A stretch of DNA of 7,057 bases, taken from positions 1 to 7,057 of the forward strand of contig CALMMI010000263.1 of assembly GCA_937868245.1 (NCBI GenBank), written 5' to 3'. Below the pieces are notes generated by a model that was not told the origin of the DNA, made no database searches, and saw only the letters and a list, made by a program, of their open reading frames with translations. This DNA comes from an uncultured Ignavibacteria bacterium. Its GTDB lineage: Bacteria; Bacteroidota; Ignavibacteria; Kapaibacteriales; UBA961. This document shows positions 1-5,415 of this stretch, in pieces (the first letter of the stretch is position 1; each line of letters begins with the position of its first letter). A program made the position numbers and the translations under genes.

Positions 1-314
1 CAAGGCAAACAACAAAGGGTGTTGAGGAAAAAGCAAATTTTGACTTCACCATCCATTCGAGTGAACCAAATCCGATAGGGAAGGATAGAAATGCTCTTCT
101 CCCGATAACAATTGAACAACCCTGTAGCTATACCCTTACACTGTATGACATAAGCGGAAAATCTATTTGTGAAATATTTAAGGGGGAGTTATCTTTCGGG
201 GATATTAAAATCCCACTTACCCTTATATCATATAACCTTTCTGCAGGTTTCTATACACTTCGTTTGTCAGATGGAAAACATACAAGCGATCGAGGAATTC
301 TGCTCACGAATTAA
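1..314 (+). CDS. C-terminal fragment of a secreted protein with a type IX secretion sorting domain (5' end outside window)
   Basis: The reading frame enters at base 3 and ends at TAA 312-314, leaving about 103 visible residues; the start and main domain lie upstream of the window. The visible part has the layout of the T9SS type A sorting domain: a short linker, then SSEPNP near the beginning, a central beta strand LTLYDISGK, and near the end NLSAGFYTLRLSDG followed by a short strand finishing GILLTN. In Bacteroidota such domains route an exported protein through the outer-membrane T9SS translocon and are then cleaved, often with attachment to the cell surface. The fragment cannot tell what the cargo does. 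The last residues are less basic than usual for this domain. I am confident of the domain type from the motif order; the identity of the whole protein is unknown. Confidence 0.82.
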   Translation, partial: RQTTKGVEEKANFDFTIHSSEPNPIGKDRNALLPITIEQPCSYTLTLYDISGKSICEIFKGELSFGDIKIPLTLISYNLSAGFYTLRLSDGKHTSDRGILLTN

Positions 315-366
315 CGAAAAGACACTCTCCCTATTCACCCACCATCGTGTAGTATTCTTTATTTCT

Positions 367-374
367 TAAATTTG
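367..374 (+). promoter_or_regulatory. Candidate Bacteroidota-type -7 element upstream of the S12 hydrolase gene
   Basis: TAAATTTG matches the Bacteroidota -7 consensus TAnnTTTG exactly and lies about 110 bases before the ATG at 483. No TTTG is found at the expected distance upstream, so only half of the expected promoter is visible. An imperfect hairpin (GCGTTT 429-434 with AAACGC 444-449) would fall in the 5' leader; it has no U-tract and is probably unimportant. Confidence 0.28.
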
Positions 375-482
375 ACGCAATAAATATGTTATCAGAATAT
401 GAAACTTTAAATTGATTTGTCAGTATTTGCGTTTTACATCCTGAAACGCTTATTGAACTTTAATCAACATACAAGCAACATA

Positions 483-1811
483 ATGAAAAACATATTCTTT
501 ACTACTCTCCTTCTTATATGTCTCGCACTCGGCAATGCACATTCCGAACCCTTCAACAATGCTAGGCTCGACAGCCTTTTTGATATCTTGGCTGCTAAAA
601 ACAAGGCTATGGGAAGTATTGCGATTTCAAAGAATGGAAATATTATCTATAGCAGGGCAATCGGCTATAAACAAATCTCAGACAAGGAAAAACAACCGGT
701 TACTACATCTACAAAGTATAGAATCGGCTCAATTACCAAAATGTTTACGGCTACAATGATTTTCCAGTTGATTGATGAAGGAAAAATCAAACTCACCACT
801 CCAATTGCCACCTATTTCCCCAAACTGCCTAATGCCGGTAAAATAACAATCGGTAATTTATTAAACCATCGAAGCGGGTTGCATAACTTTACCAACGATG
901 AAGATTACATGACATGGATGACTTCACCCAAAACACACGACGAAATGCTCGATATAATTTCCAAAAAACCGGTAGATTTCGAGCCGAATGAAAAAGCATC
1001 GTACAGCAATTCTAATTATGTACTTTTAGGCTATGTTATCGAAAACATCACCAAACAAACGTATTCCAAAGCATTGCAAGAACGGATTACCTCCAAAATC
1101 GGACTCTCCGATACCTACGTAGGTGGTAAAATCAACCTAACTCATAACGAATGTTTTTCGTATGCAGTTCTTGGTGACTGGGAACTTCAACCGGAAACTG
1201 ACATGAGCATCCCCGGCGGTGCAGGTGCAATTATTTCTACACCGACTGATTTAACAAAATTTATCGAAGCACTGTTTGCACAAAAATTGATGTCCGAAAA
1301 AAGCTTTTCACAAATGAAAACAATCACTGATAGTTATGGAATGGGGATATTCACCATACCGTTCAATACAAGAAAAGCCTATGGACATAATGGAGGAATA
1401 GACGGTTTTGCATCAATACTTGGGTATTTTCCCGAGGACAGCGTAGCAATTTCGTATATCTCGAACGGACAGGCATATCCGATGAACGATATTCTGATTG
1501 GTGCTTTAAGTATATATTTCGATATGGACTATTCAATACCAACCTTTACTGTTATCGCAGTTAAACCAGAGGAGTTGGATAAATACCGAGGTGTGTATTC
1601 AAGTCCGCAATTTCCTTTGAAAATCACAATTGCAAAAGAAGGCAGTACATTGACAGGTCAGGCTACGGGACAATCATCCTTCCCACTTGAGGCAACTGAA
1701 AAGGATAAGTTTGAATTTCAACAGGCAGGAATTGTGATTGAATTCAATACTACCAAAAGTGAGTTAACCTTAAAACAAGGTGGACGAAATTTTGTACTGA
1801 AAAAAGAGTAG
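483..1811 (+). CDS. Exported serine beta-lactamase-like / peptidase S12 family hydrolase
   Basis: A 442-residue serine hydrolase of the class C beta-lactamase / penicillin-binding-protein fold. The nucleophile motif is S83-I-T-K86 (SxxK), the second motif is Y174-S-N176 (YxN), and H302-N-G-G305 stands where KTG-type residues occur, as in many S12 peptidases and esterases. Residues 1-20 form a signal peptide (MKN, then a leucine-rich core ending near GNAHS), so the enzyme works in the periplasm or outside the cell. Residues from about 360 to 442 form a beta-rich tail starting LDKYRGVY, like the small C-terminal domain common behind S12 catalytic domains. The frame is open upstream to a TTG at 417, but ATG 483 directly precedes the signal peptide and is preferred; no Shine-Dalgarno sequence is visible. 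The true substrate (peptide, ester or beta-lactam) cannot be predicted. It appears monocistronic, with a strong terminator downstream. Confidence 0.88.
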   Translation: MKNIFFTTLLLICLALGNAHSEPFNNARLDSLFDILAAKNKAMGSIAISKNGNIIYSRAIGYKQISDKEKQPVTTSTKYRIGSITKMFTATMIFQLIDEGKIKLTTPIATYFPKLPNAGKITIGNLLNHRSGLHNFTNDEDYMTWMTSPKTHDEMLDIISKKPVDFEPNEKASYSNSNYVLLGYVIENITKQTYSKALQERITSKIGLSDTYVGGKINLTHNECFSYAVLGDWELQPETDMSIPGGAGAIISTPTDLTKFIEALFAQKLMSEKSFSQMKTITDSYGMGIFTIPFNTRKAYGHNGGIDGFASILGYFPEDSVAISYISNGQAYPMNDILIGALSIYFDMDYSIPTFTVIAVKPEELDKYRGVYSSPQFPLKITIAKEGSTLTGQATGQSSFPLEATEKDKFEFQQAGIVIEFNTTKSELTLKQGGRNFVLKKE

Positions 1812-1846
1812 TTTGAATCGGTAGTGTTATAAACTCCTAATATGCT

Positions 1847-1893
1847 ATAAGCCCCTGAAGATTTCAACAACCTTCAGGGGCTTATTATTTTTT
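1847..1893 (+). terminator. Strong rho-independent terminator after the S12 hydrolase
   Basis: A perfect 14-bp stem (ATAAGCCCCTGAAG at 1847-1860 with its complement at 1872-1885), an 11-base loop, and a T-rich tail TTATTTTTTT reaching 1893. It starts 35 bases after the TAG stop of the hydrolase and is oriented to end that transcript. Confidence 0.92.
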
Positions 1894-2123
1894 GGTCTAA
1901 ACAGACAACTTAATACTTTGATATATAAAGTCTAATAAATGTTTCCAATTATTAGGTGTAAATCTCCAATCAGTCAAGGCAGGTGCTACACCTGCCTTTT
2001 ATTATATGCCAAATTGCAGAATGTAAGTATGATAATCACAAAAAGATTATTAGTGTAGTTCCGTAAAAAGGTATCTTTGTTGAAGGCAGGTGTAGCACCT
2101 GCCTTGACCCAATGGTTTATTCT
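1894..2123. other. Gene-free stretch holding inverted repeats
   Basis: Together with the terminator this makes 312 bases without a gene (1812-2123). It contains a 7-bp stem CTAATAA (1932-1938) / TTATTAG (1949-1955), the pair of 26-bp inverted repeats listed separately, and a 6-bp stem ATAATC/GATTAT inside the repeat interval (about 2033-2050). The words TTATTAGGTGTA (from 1949) and TTATTAGTGTAG (from 2047) are a loose direct repeat. I see no ORF with coding character and no RNA gene I can name. Confidence 0.5.
1973..2108. repeat. Small element bounded by perfect 26-bp inverted repeats, each itself a hairpin (REP/MITE-like)
   Basis: Bases 1973-1998 and 2083-2108 are exact reverse complements (26 of 26), separated by 84 bases. 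Each copy holds a perfect self-complementary hairpin: AAGGCAGGTG, a 3-base loop (CTA in the left copy, TAG in the right), then CACCTGCCTT. The outer flank GTC/GAC extends the match beyond the hairpin only in inverted orientation. CCAAT occurs at 1966-1970 and immediately after the right copy at 2109-2113, so a 5-bp target duplication is possible, although two extra bases (CA) separate the left CCAAT from the repeat. No transposase is encoded inside. The left hairpin is followed by TTATTATAT and could weakly terminate plus-strand transcripts; the right hairpin lacks a T-tract on the minus strand. Nature as a mobile or dispersed repeat is inferred. Confidence 0.7.
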
Positions 2124-2819
2124 CTATTTTTTGTCCGGGTGTGCTACTCCTACATTCTCCTTTTTCCATTCAGCAAATGATTGTTCTAATGTTTGCTGAA
2201 ACACACTGTTGTCCTGTGCTCCGGATACTGCATATTTTCTATCAAATACAAAAAATGGCACACCGCGAACACCTATTTGATGTGCTTCGTAAATATCAGC
2301 TTTTACATCATCGGCATATTTGTTACTTTCGAGAACAGCTTTCAAAACGGATGTATCGAGTCCTATCTCCTCACCAATCTCAAGAAGTGTTTGGATATCA
2401 TCCGTATTCTTACCTTCTGTGAAATATGCAGCGAATAATTTTTCTTCCGCTTCATTTTGTTTGCCATAGTGTTTGGCAAAGTGAGAAAAGCGATGAGCAT
2501 TAAAAGAATTCGCAACTATTGCCGTATCAAAATTATAGACTAATCCCACTTGTTTTGCAAGATTGGTCACATGATCATTCATTTCCTTTGCACGTTCCAA
2601 ACTTATGCCCTTATGCTCAGCTAAATACTGATTTATATTTTTGTCCGGGTTGGTTTTCATGTTTGGGGAAAGCTGATAGCTTTTCCAAATCAATTCAATA
2701 TTATCGCTTTCCGGAAATTGGGAGAGAGCCTGTTCAAATTTCCGTTTACCGATATAGCAGAACGGACACATCACATCGCTCCATATCTCTACCTTCATTT
2801 TATTTTGTCTTGTTTCCAT
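2124..2819 (-). CDS. DsbA-family (FrnE-like) thiol-disulfide oxidoreductase
   Basis: A 231-residue protein of the thioredoxin-fold DsbA superfamily, FrnE/2-hydroxychromene-2-carboxylate isomerase-like branch. The redox motif is C18-P-F-C21 directly after the first beta strand (VEIWSDVMCPFC), followed by the helical insert, and the cis-proline loop is GVRGVP with P188, then FFVFD and AVSGAQ. No signal peptide precedes strand 1, so it should be cytoplasmic, as FrnE proteins are; they are linked to oxidative-stress and disulfide chemistry. ATG 2819 is preferred: AAGAAG lies just upstream, while the alternative Met8 (ATG 2798) has no better site. It follows the DoxX-like gene after 85 bases with no terminator or recognisable promoter between, so it is probably the last gene of the QorB operon. 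It ends 15 bases from the right-hand hairpin repeat. The partner substrate is unknown. Confidence 0.88.
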   Translation of the reverse strand: METRQNKMKVEIWSDVMCPFCYIGKRKFEQALSQFPESDNIELIWKSYQLSPNMKTNPDKNINQYLAEHKGISLERAKEMNDHVTNLAKQVGLVYNFDTAIVANSFNAHRFSHFAKHYGKQNEAEEKLFAAYFTEGKNTDDIQTLLEIGEEIGLDTSVLKAVLESNKYADDVKADIYEAHQIGVRGVPFFVFDRKYAVSGAQDNSVFQQTLEQSFAEWKKENVGVAHPDKK

Positions 2820-2904
2820 AATTATCTTCTTGGTTGAATGGTTGCTTTTTTCGATTTCATTACTTTTCTGAAGGACAGAACGTGACGATTAATTTCTAAG
2901 TTCT

Positions 2905-3297
2905 CTATACGTGCCCCAGAATATGTTCCGTTTTATGAAGTTTGTGCATATAAACGTTTGAAAAGATTAATATTATCAGAAAGATGACCGGCATCATTAC
3001 TTTAACTGTTGTATCGTCGTTATTGATATGGGCAATAGCTGCCGAAATAAACACTATACCAAAACCTGCATACGCCCATTCTTTCATTCGTTCGGGCATT
3101 CGGGGAATTACAAGAACAATAACGCCGATAATTTTAGCGATTCCCAATTCAACTCTGAAATAATCAAGAAACCCGAGCTTTTTAAATCCCTCGGCAATCT
3201 GAGGGTTTGTAAGATAGCTAAATGCACTGAACAGCATCATTACAGCTAAGATACCGGTTGTTGTCCAGTAAACAATTGAGTTTGTTTTCGTTTTCAT
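2905..3297 (-). CDS. DoxX-like small integral membrane protein
   Basis: A 130-residue membrane protein with four predicted transmembrane segments, at about residues 9-29, 46-64, 74-91 and 99-117. The first helix continues into FSYLTNP and the second begins in YFRVELGIAKIIGVI, a pattern typical of the DoxX-like family often annotated as DoxX or DUF4267-like in Bacteroidota. The C-terminus is short and histidine-rich (HKLHKTEHILGHV). DoxX proteins are linked to quinone and thiosulfate redox chemistry and often lie beside oxidative-stress and HxlR-controlled genes; the biochemical role of this small form is not settled. The start ATG 3297 lies only 5 bases after the stop of the QorB-like gene, so the two are almost certainly co-transcribed and perhaps translationally coupled, as no clear Shine-Dalgarno sequence is visible. 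Confidence 0.8.
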   Translation of the reverse strand: MKTKTNSIVYWTTTGILAVMMLFSAFSYLTNPQIAEGFKKLGFLDYFRVELGIAKIIGVIVLVIPRMPERMKEWAYAGFGIVFISAAIAHINNDDTTVKVMMPVIFLIILIFSNVYMHKLHKTEHILGHV

Positions 3298-3302
3298 TGT
3301 TT

Positions 3303-4172
3303 TTAGTTATTTGTGAAGTATGCTGATTGAAGATATTCTTTCAACTCTGTGGGTTTTCTGCCTAACAGTACTTCCAATGCCGAACTTGGAACGTTGAACT
3401 CGTTATTTTTGATTGCGTCAGCGAAAGCGGTAAAAAACCCTATATACATTTCCGGTACACCTGTCTTTGCCAGTTGCTCACTATACTCTTCTTTTGTCGG
3501 ATCTATATATTGAATTTGTGTTCCTGATAAATCAGAAAACATACTTGCAACTTCATCGAATGAGTACGTAATATCTGATGAAATAGGATACTCCTGATTT
3601 TCATGTCCTTCTGTAGTCAGTACATTCGCTGCGGCTTCCGCCATATCTTCTCGGGTTGCAAACGGTACTCTGCCGTTTCCTGCCGGATAGTACACCCCTG
3701 TTTCAAGTACTTTATTTCCAATAAAGTTTGGTAATACGTCTGCGTATAGATTGTTGTGTAGGAACGTATATGTAATGCCGGATTTCTTTAGATAATCAAC
3801 AGTCCTTGCATGTGCCGTTGTTATAAAAGAGATTGCTGAATCATTCATATCCTTAATCCCTGCACTTGTATATACAATGTGCTTTACTCCCGCTTCTTTG
3901 GCTGCATTTATCGCATTAATATGATGCACAGACCTATCTCCCATATCACTTGATGAAACCAGCAATAGTTTATCAATACCTTTGAACGCTTTGAGCATTG
4001 AATCATAATCTGTGTAATCTCCTATTCTCACATCAATACCACTTGCTTTAAGTTCTGCTGCTTTATTCTCATCTCTTGCCAATGCAGCAATAGAGTCCGT
4101 AGGGATTTTCTTCATCAGAAAGTTAATAGCAGCTTTCCCATACTGTCCTGTTGCCCCTGTTACGAGTATCAT
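3303..4172 (-). CDS. qorB: QorB-like NAD(P)H-dependent oxidoreductase (NmrA/atypical SDR family)
   Basis: A 289-residue atypical short-chain dehydrogenase, close in length and layout to E. coli QorB (YtfG, quinone oxidoreductase 2). The N-terminus carries the dinucleotide-binding loop G6-A-T-G9-Q-Y-G12, then R33 in ALARDE, D52 in IGDYTD, KLLLVSSSD (68-76), INAAKEAGVKHIVYTSAG (88-105) and a substrate-side half with YTFLHNNLY and AATREDMAEA-like sequence (here FATREDMAEAA). Family members reduce quinones with NAD(P)H in the cytoplasm. The start ATG 4172 is backed by AAGGA at 4183-4179, six bases upstream. It heads a minus-strand operon with the DoxX-like gene 5 bases downstream, and stands divergent to an HxlR regulator exactly as qorB does to qorR in E. 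coli. The substrate is inferred; other NmrA-family activities or NADPH-sensing roles remain possible. Confidence 0.85.
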   Translation of the reverse strand: MILVTGATGQYGKAAINFLMKKIPTDSIAALARDENKAAELKASGIDVRIGDYTDYDSMLKAFKGIDKLLLVSSSDMGDRSVHHINAINAAKEAGVKHIVYTSAGIKDMNDSAISFITTAHARTVDYLKKSGITYTFLHNNLYADVLPNFIGNKVLETGVYYPAGNGRVPFATREDMAEAAANVLTTEGHENQEYPISSDITYSFDEVASMFSDLSGTQIQYIDPTKEEYSEQLAKTGVPEMYIGFFTAFADAIKNNEFNVPSSALEVLLGRKPTELKEYLQSAYFTNN

Positions 4173-4204
4173 AGTATGTCCTTACATTCGTTTAAATAAT
4201 TAAT

Positions 4205-4235
4205 TTTGTTAGCATTACAAAACTATGTATTTTTG
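4205..4235 (+). promoter_or_regulatory. Candidate Bacteroidota promoter of the HxlR regulator gene
   Basis: TTTG (4205-4208), 19 bases, then TATTTTTG (4228-4235) gives the full TTTG-N19-TAnnTTTG pattern. Transcription would begin near 4242, just before the two palindromes at 4253-4286, so a bound repressor would block its own gene. Start-site position is inferred from spacing. Confidence 0.48.
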
Positions 4236-4248
4236 CTATACAAAAGTA
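4218..4248 (-). promoter_or_regulatory. Candidate promoter(s) of the qorB-like operon
   Basis: On the minus strand TAGTTTTG (4225-4218) matches the Bacteroidota -7 consensus TAnnTTTG, with a TTTG at 4244-4241 upstream. The spacer is 15 bases, shorter than the usual 19 or so. TACTTTTG (4248-4241) also matches the -7 element but has no TTTG at the right distance. Either one would be close to, or overlap, the operator sites. Confidence 0.32.
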
Positions 4249-4252
4249 AGTA

Positions 4253-4286
4253 CTATACCAATGTATAGCTCTATACTTTGGTATAG
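4253..4286. promoter_or_regulatory. Tandem palindromic operator, probable HxlR binding sites
   Basis: Two 16-bp palindromes of the form CTATAC-N4-GTATAG lie at 4253-4268 (N4 = CAAT) and 4271-4286 (CTATAC, TTTG, GTATAG), two bases apart. The whole 34-bp block is also nearly symmetric about its centre: 15 of 17 positions pair. A third, degenerate copy starts with CTATACAAAAGTA at 4236. GTATAC-type half sites resemble those described for the HxlR-family quinone sensor QsrR (GTATA-N5-GTATAC). The position between the divergent regulator and operon supports a shared operator; binding itself is inferred. Confidence 0.7.
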
Positions 4287-4319
4287 CGACTATAGAATTT
4301 TAAGAAACTGGAGACAATA

Positions 4320-4676
4320 ATGAAGGTAAACACAGTTGACCATCCGCCGGGCGAATGCCTGAAAATGATACTACCTGTGCGAGATGCATTAGAAATACTT
4401 AGCGGTAAATGGAAACTGCCGATTATCATTGCGCTTTCGTATGGTAAGAGGCGTTTCTCGGAAATGGCAAAAGAAATCCCTAAAATCACGGATAAAATGC
4501 TCTCTAAAGAACTTAGGGAATTAGAGGCGAACCAACTTGTAAAGCGAACCGTATATGATTCCGTACCGGTGGTTGTGGAATATTCTATGACGGAATATGG
4601 TCACTCGCTCGAGAAAGTTATTAAAGAATTGCATACCTGGGGGTCTGAACACCGAAAGCGAATTATAGGCAAATAG
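4320..4676 (+). CDS. HxlR-family (QorR/YodB-type) winged-helix transcriptional regulator
   Basis: A 118-residue one-domain MarR-like winged-helix protein. The core LPVRDALEILSGKWKLPII (18-36), the recognition region RFSEMAKEIPKITDKMLSKEL and the wing RTVYDSVPVVVEYSMTEYG are diagnostic for HxlR regulators, which bind DNA as dimers. There is a single cysteine, C13. Related HxlR sensors (YodB, QsrR, HypR) use an N-terminal cysteine to detect quinones, diamide or hypochlorite, so C13 is the likely sensing residue, although it lies four to five positions further from the GKW motif than Cys6 of YodB. The start is supported by GGAG at 4310-4313, six bases before ATG. It is divergent from the qorB-like operon, with palindromic operators in between, so autoregulation and operon repression relieved by electrophiles is the most likely scheme. 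The inducer is not known. Confidence 0.9.
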   Translation: MKVNTVDHPPGECLKMILPVRDALEILSGKWKLPIIIALSYGKRRFSEMAKEIPKITDKMLSKELRELEANQLVKRTVYDSVPVVVEYSMTEYGHSLEKVIKELHTWGSEHRKRIIGK

Positions 4677-4677
4677 T

Positions 4678-4699
4678 GCAGATGCTCTGCTTTCTCTCT
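4678..4699 (+). terminator. Weak candidate terminator after the HxlR gene
   Basis: GCAGA-TGC-TCTGC (4678-4690) is a 5-bp stem with a 3-base loop, followed by the pyrimidine-rich TTTCTCTCT, starting directly after the TAG stop. The stem is short and the tract is interrupted by C, so function is doubtful. The following 4700-4840 stretch is strongly AT-rich and is the likely promoter region of the next gene; no full promoter match was found there. Confidence 0.33.
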
Positions 4700-4841
4700 A
4701 TAAATGATACACATAAGCTGATAAATTTATAAGATTCCTTTAAAAAAAATTTCCATTTTTGATTTTAATTAAAATTTGAGTTGTTACTTTGAATCATACT
4801 CTGTAATTTCGCGTTGTCAGCAAATGTTATTATTCATTTTT

Positions 4842-4848
4842 AAGGGGA
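4842..4848 (+). promoter_or_regulatory. Shine-Dalgarno site fixing the start of the small outer-membrane protein
   Basis: AAGGGGA stands six bases (after GGGG) before ATG 4854. It decides this start over the far upstream TTG at 4776 in the same frame, which would put non-signal sequence in front of the signal peptide. ATG 4860 is two codons later and fits less well. Confidence 0.65.
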
Positions 4849-4853
4849 ATGGT

Positions 4854-5336
4854 ATGAAAATGTCAACAATTGTGAAGTGTTTCTGTGTGGCTTTATTTGC
4901 TACGTTTTGTTTTGAAACAGCGTTTGCTCAATCGCCGGATAAACAGATGGGCGTTGGAGTAACTGCCGGGACAGCAGCCAGTGCAGCACATATGTGCTAT
5001 GCTATTTCTCCTGCATTTCATCTTGGCGCGCAATTTGGTATTGACTTGGCAAGTTCAGGCGGAACATCGTCGAACTCGGTATATTTTGCGCCGTATGGTA
5101 AGTTCATATTAGCAGGAACAAAGGATTTCAAACCGTATTTTTTTGGTGCTTTCACAGTTCAAAGCAATAATGGAACTACAACAAGTCTTTCATTAGGTGG
5201 CGGTGGTGAATATTTTGCAACCAAAAACGTTGGTGTTTTCGGACACATTACAATTATCAATATTGGCTTTTCTCCAAGCTACTCTCATATTGGTATTGTT
5301 TATCCTCAAGTTGGTGTTGAATGGTTCTTCAACTAA
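4854..5336 (+). CDS. Small secreted beta-barrel outer-membrane protein, function unknown
   Basis: A 160-residue protein with a typical signal peptide: a basic start (MKMSTIVK), a hydrophobic core rich in Phe, Cys and Ala, and probable cleavage at AFA|Q (25/26). The mature 135 residues alternate polar and hydrophobic positions with many Gly, Ser and aromatic residues (for example FHLGAQFGIDL, PYGKFIL, KPYFFGAFTV, SLGGGGEYF, GVFGHITI) and finish IVYPQVGVEWFFN, an aromatic ending typical of outer-membrane barrels. The size fits an eight-stranded OmpX/OmpA-like or PorT-like barrel. No catalytic motif is visible and no specific function can be given. It appears to be a single-gene unit: AT-rich DNA upstream and a strong terminator downstream. 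Two cysteines (C9, C11, plus C19) lie in the signal peptide but no lipobox is seen, so a lipoprotein is unlikely. Confidence 0.75.
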   Translation: MKMSTIVKCFCVALFATFCFETAFAQSPDKQMGVGVTAGTAASAAHMCYAISPAFHLGAQFGIDLASSGGTSSNSVYFAPYGKFILAGTKDFKPYFFGAFTVQSNNGTTTSLSLGGGGEYFATKNVGVFGHITIINIGFSPSYSHIGIVYPQVGVEWFFN

Positions 5337-5362
5337 AAGAAAATTAAAACTATGTATAGTTT

Positions 5363-5395
5363 AAGTGCGAAATCTCTGCGATTTCGCACTTTTTT
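5363..5395 (+). terminator. Strong rho-independent terminator after the small outer-membrane protein
   Basis: AAGTGCGAAATC (5363-5374), loop TCTGC, and its perfect 12-bp complement (5380-5391) followed by a T run ending at 5395. It lies 26 bases after the stop of the barrel protein. A further 7-bp palindrome, AAACTAT-GT-ATAGTTT (5347-5362), sits directly in front of it. The next gene starts only 20 bases after the T run. Confidence 0.9.
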
Positions 5396-5415
5396 GTTTA
5401 TACACAACCACCTAC

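Noticed and set aside
169..369. 66-residue plus-strand ORF beginning inside the T9SS tail
   Set aside because: It overlaps the clearly family-like sorting domain in another frame, has no similarity I recognise and runs through the intergenic region.
417..482. Upstream TTG start adding 22 residues to the S12 hydrolase
   Set aside because: It would bury the signal peptide behind an unrelated stretch; ATG 483 gives a normal export signal.
2083..2105. Right-hand hairpin as intrinsic terminator of the minus-strand operon
   Set aside because: On the minus strand the stem is followed by CAACAAAG with no T-tract, so ordinary rho-independent termination is not supported.
2141..2438. Plus-strand ORFs of 81-93 residues opposite the FrnE-like gene
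   Set aside because: They lie antisense to a gene with intact catalytic motifs and show no coding character of their own.
4271..4489. 72-residue minus-strand ORF overlapping the HxlR start and operator
   Set aside because: It is antisense to the well-supported regulator and would end on top of the palindromic operator; no recognisable protein.
5346..5357. 12-base word AAAACTATGTAT shared with 4219-4230 in the regulator gap
   Set aside because: A single 12-base coincidence is expected by chance in 7 kb of AT-rich DNA, and the CTATAC half-site itself is not preserved.
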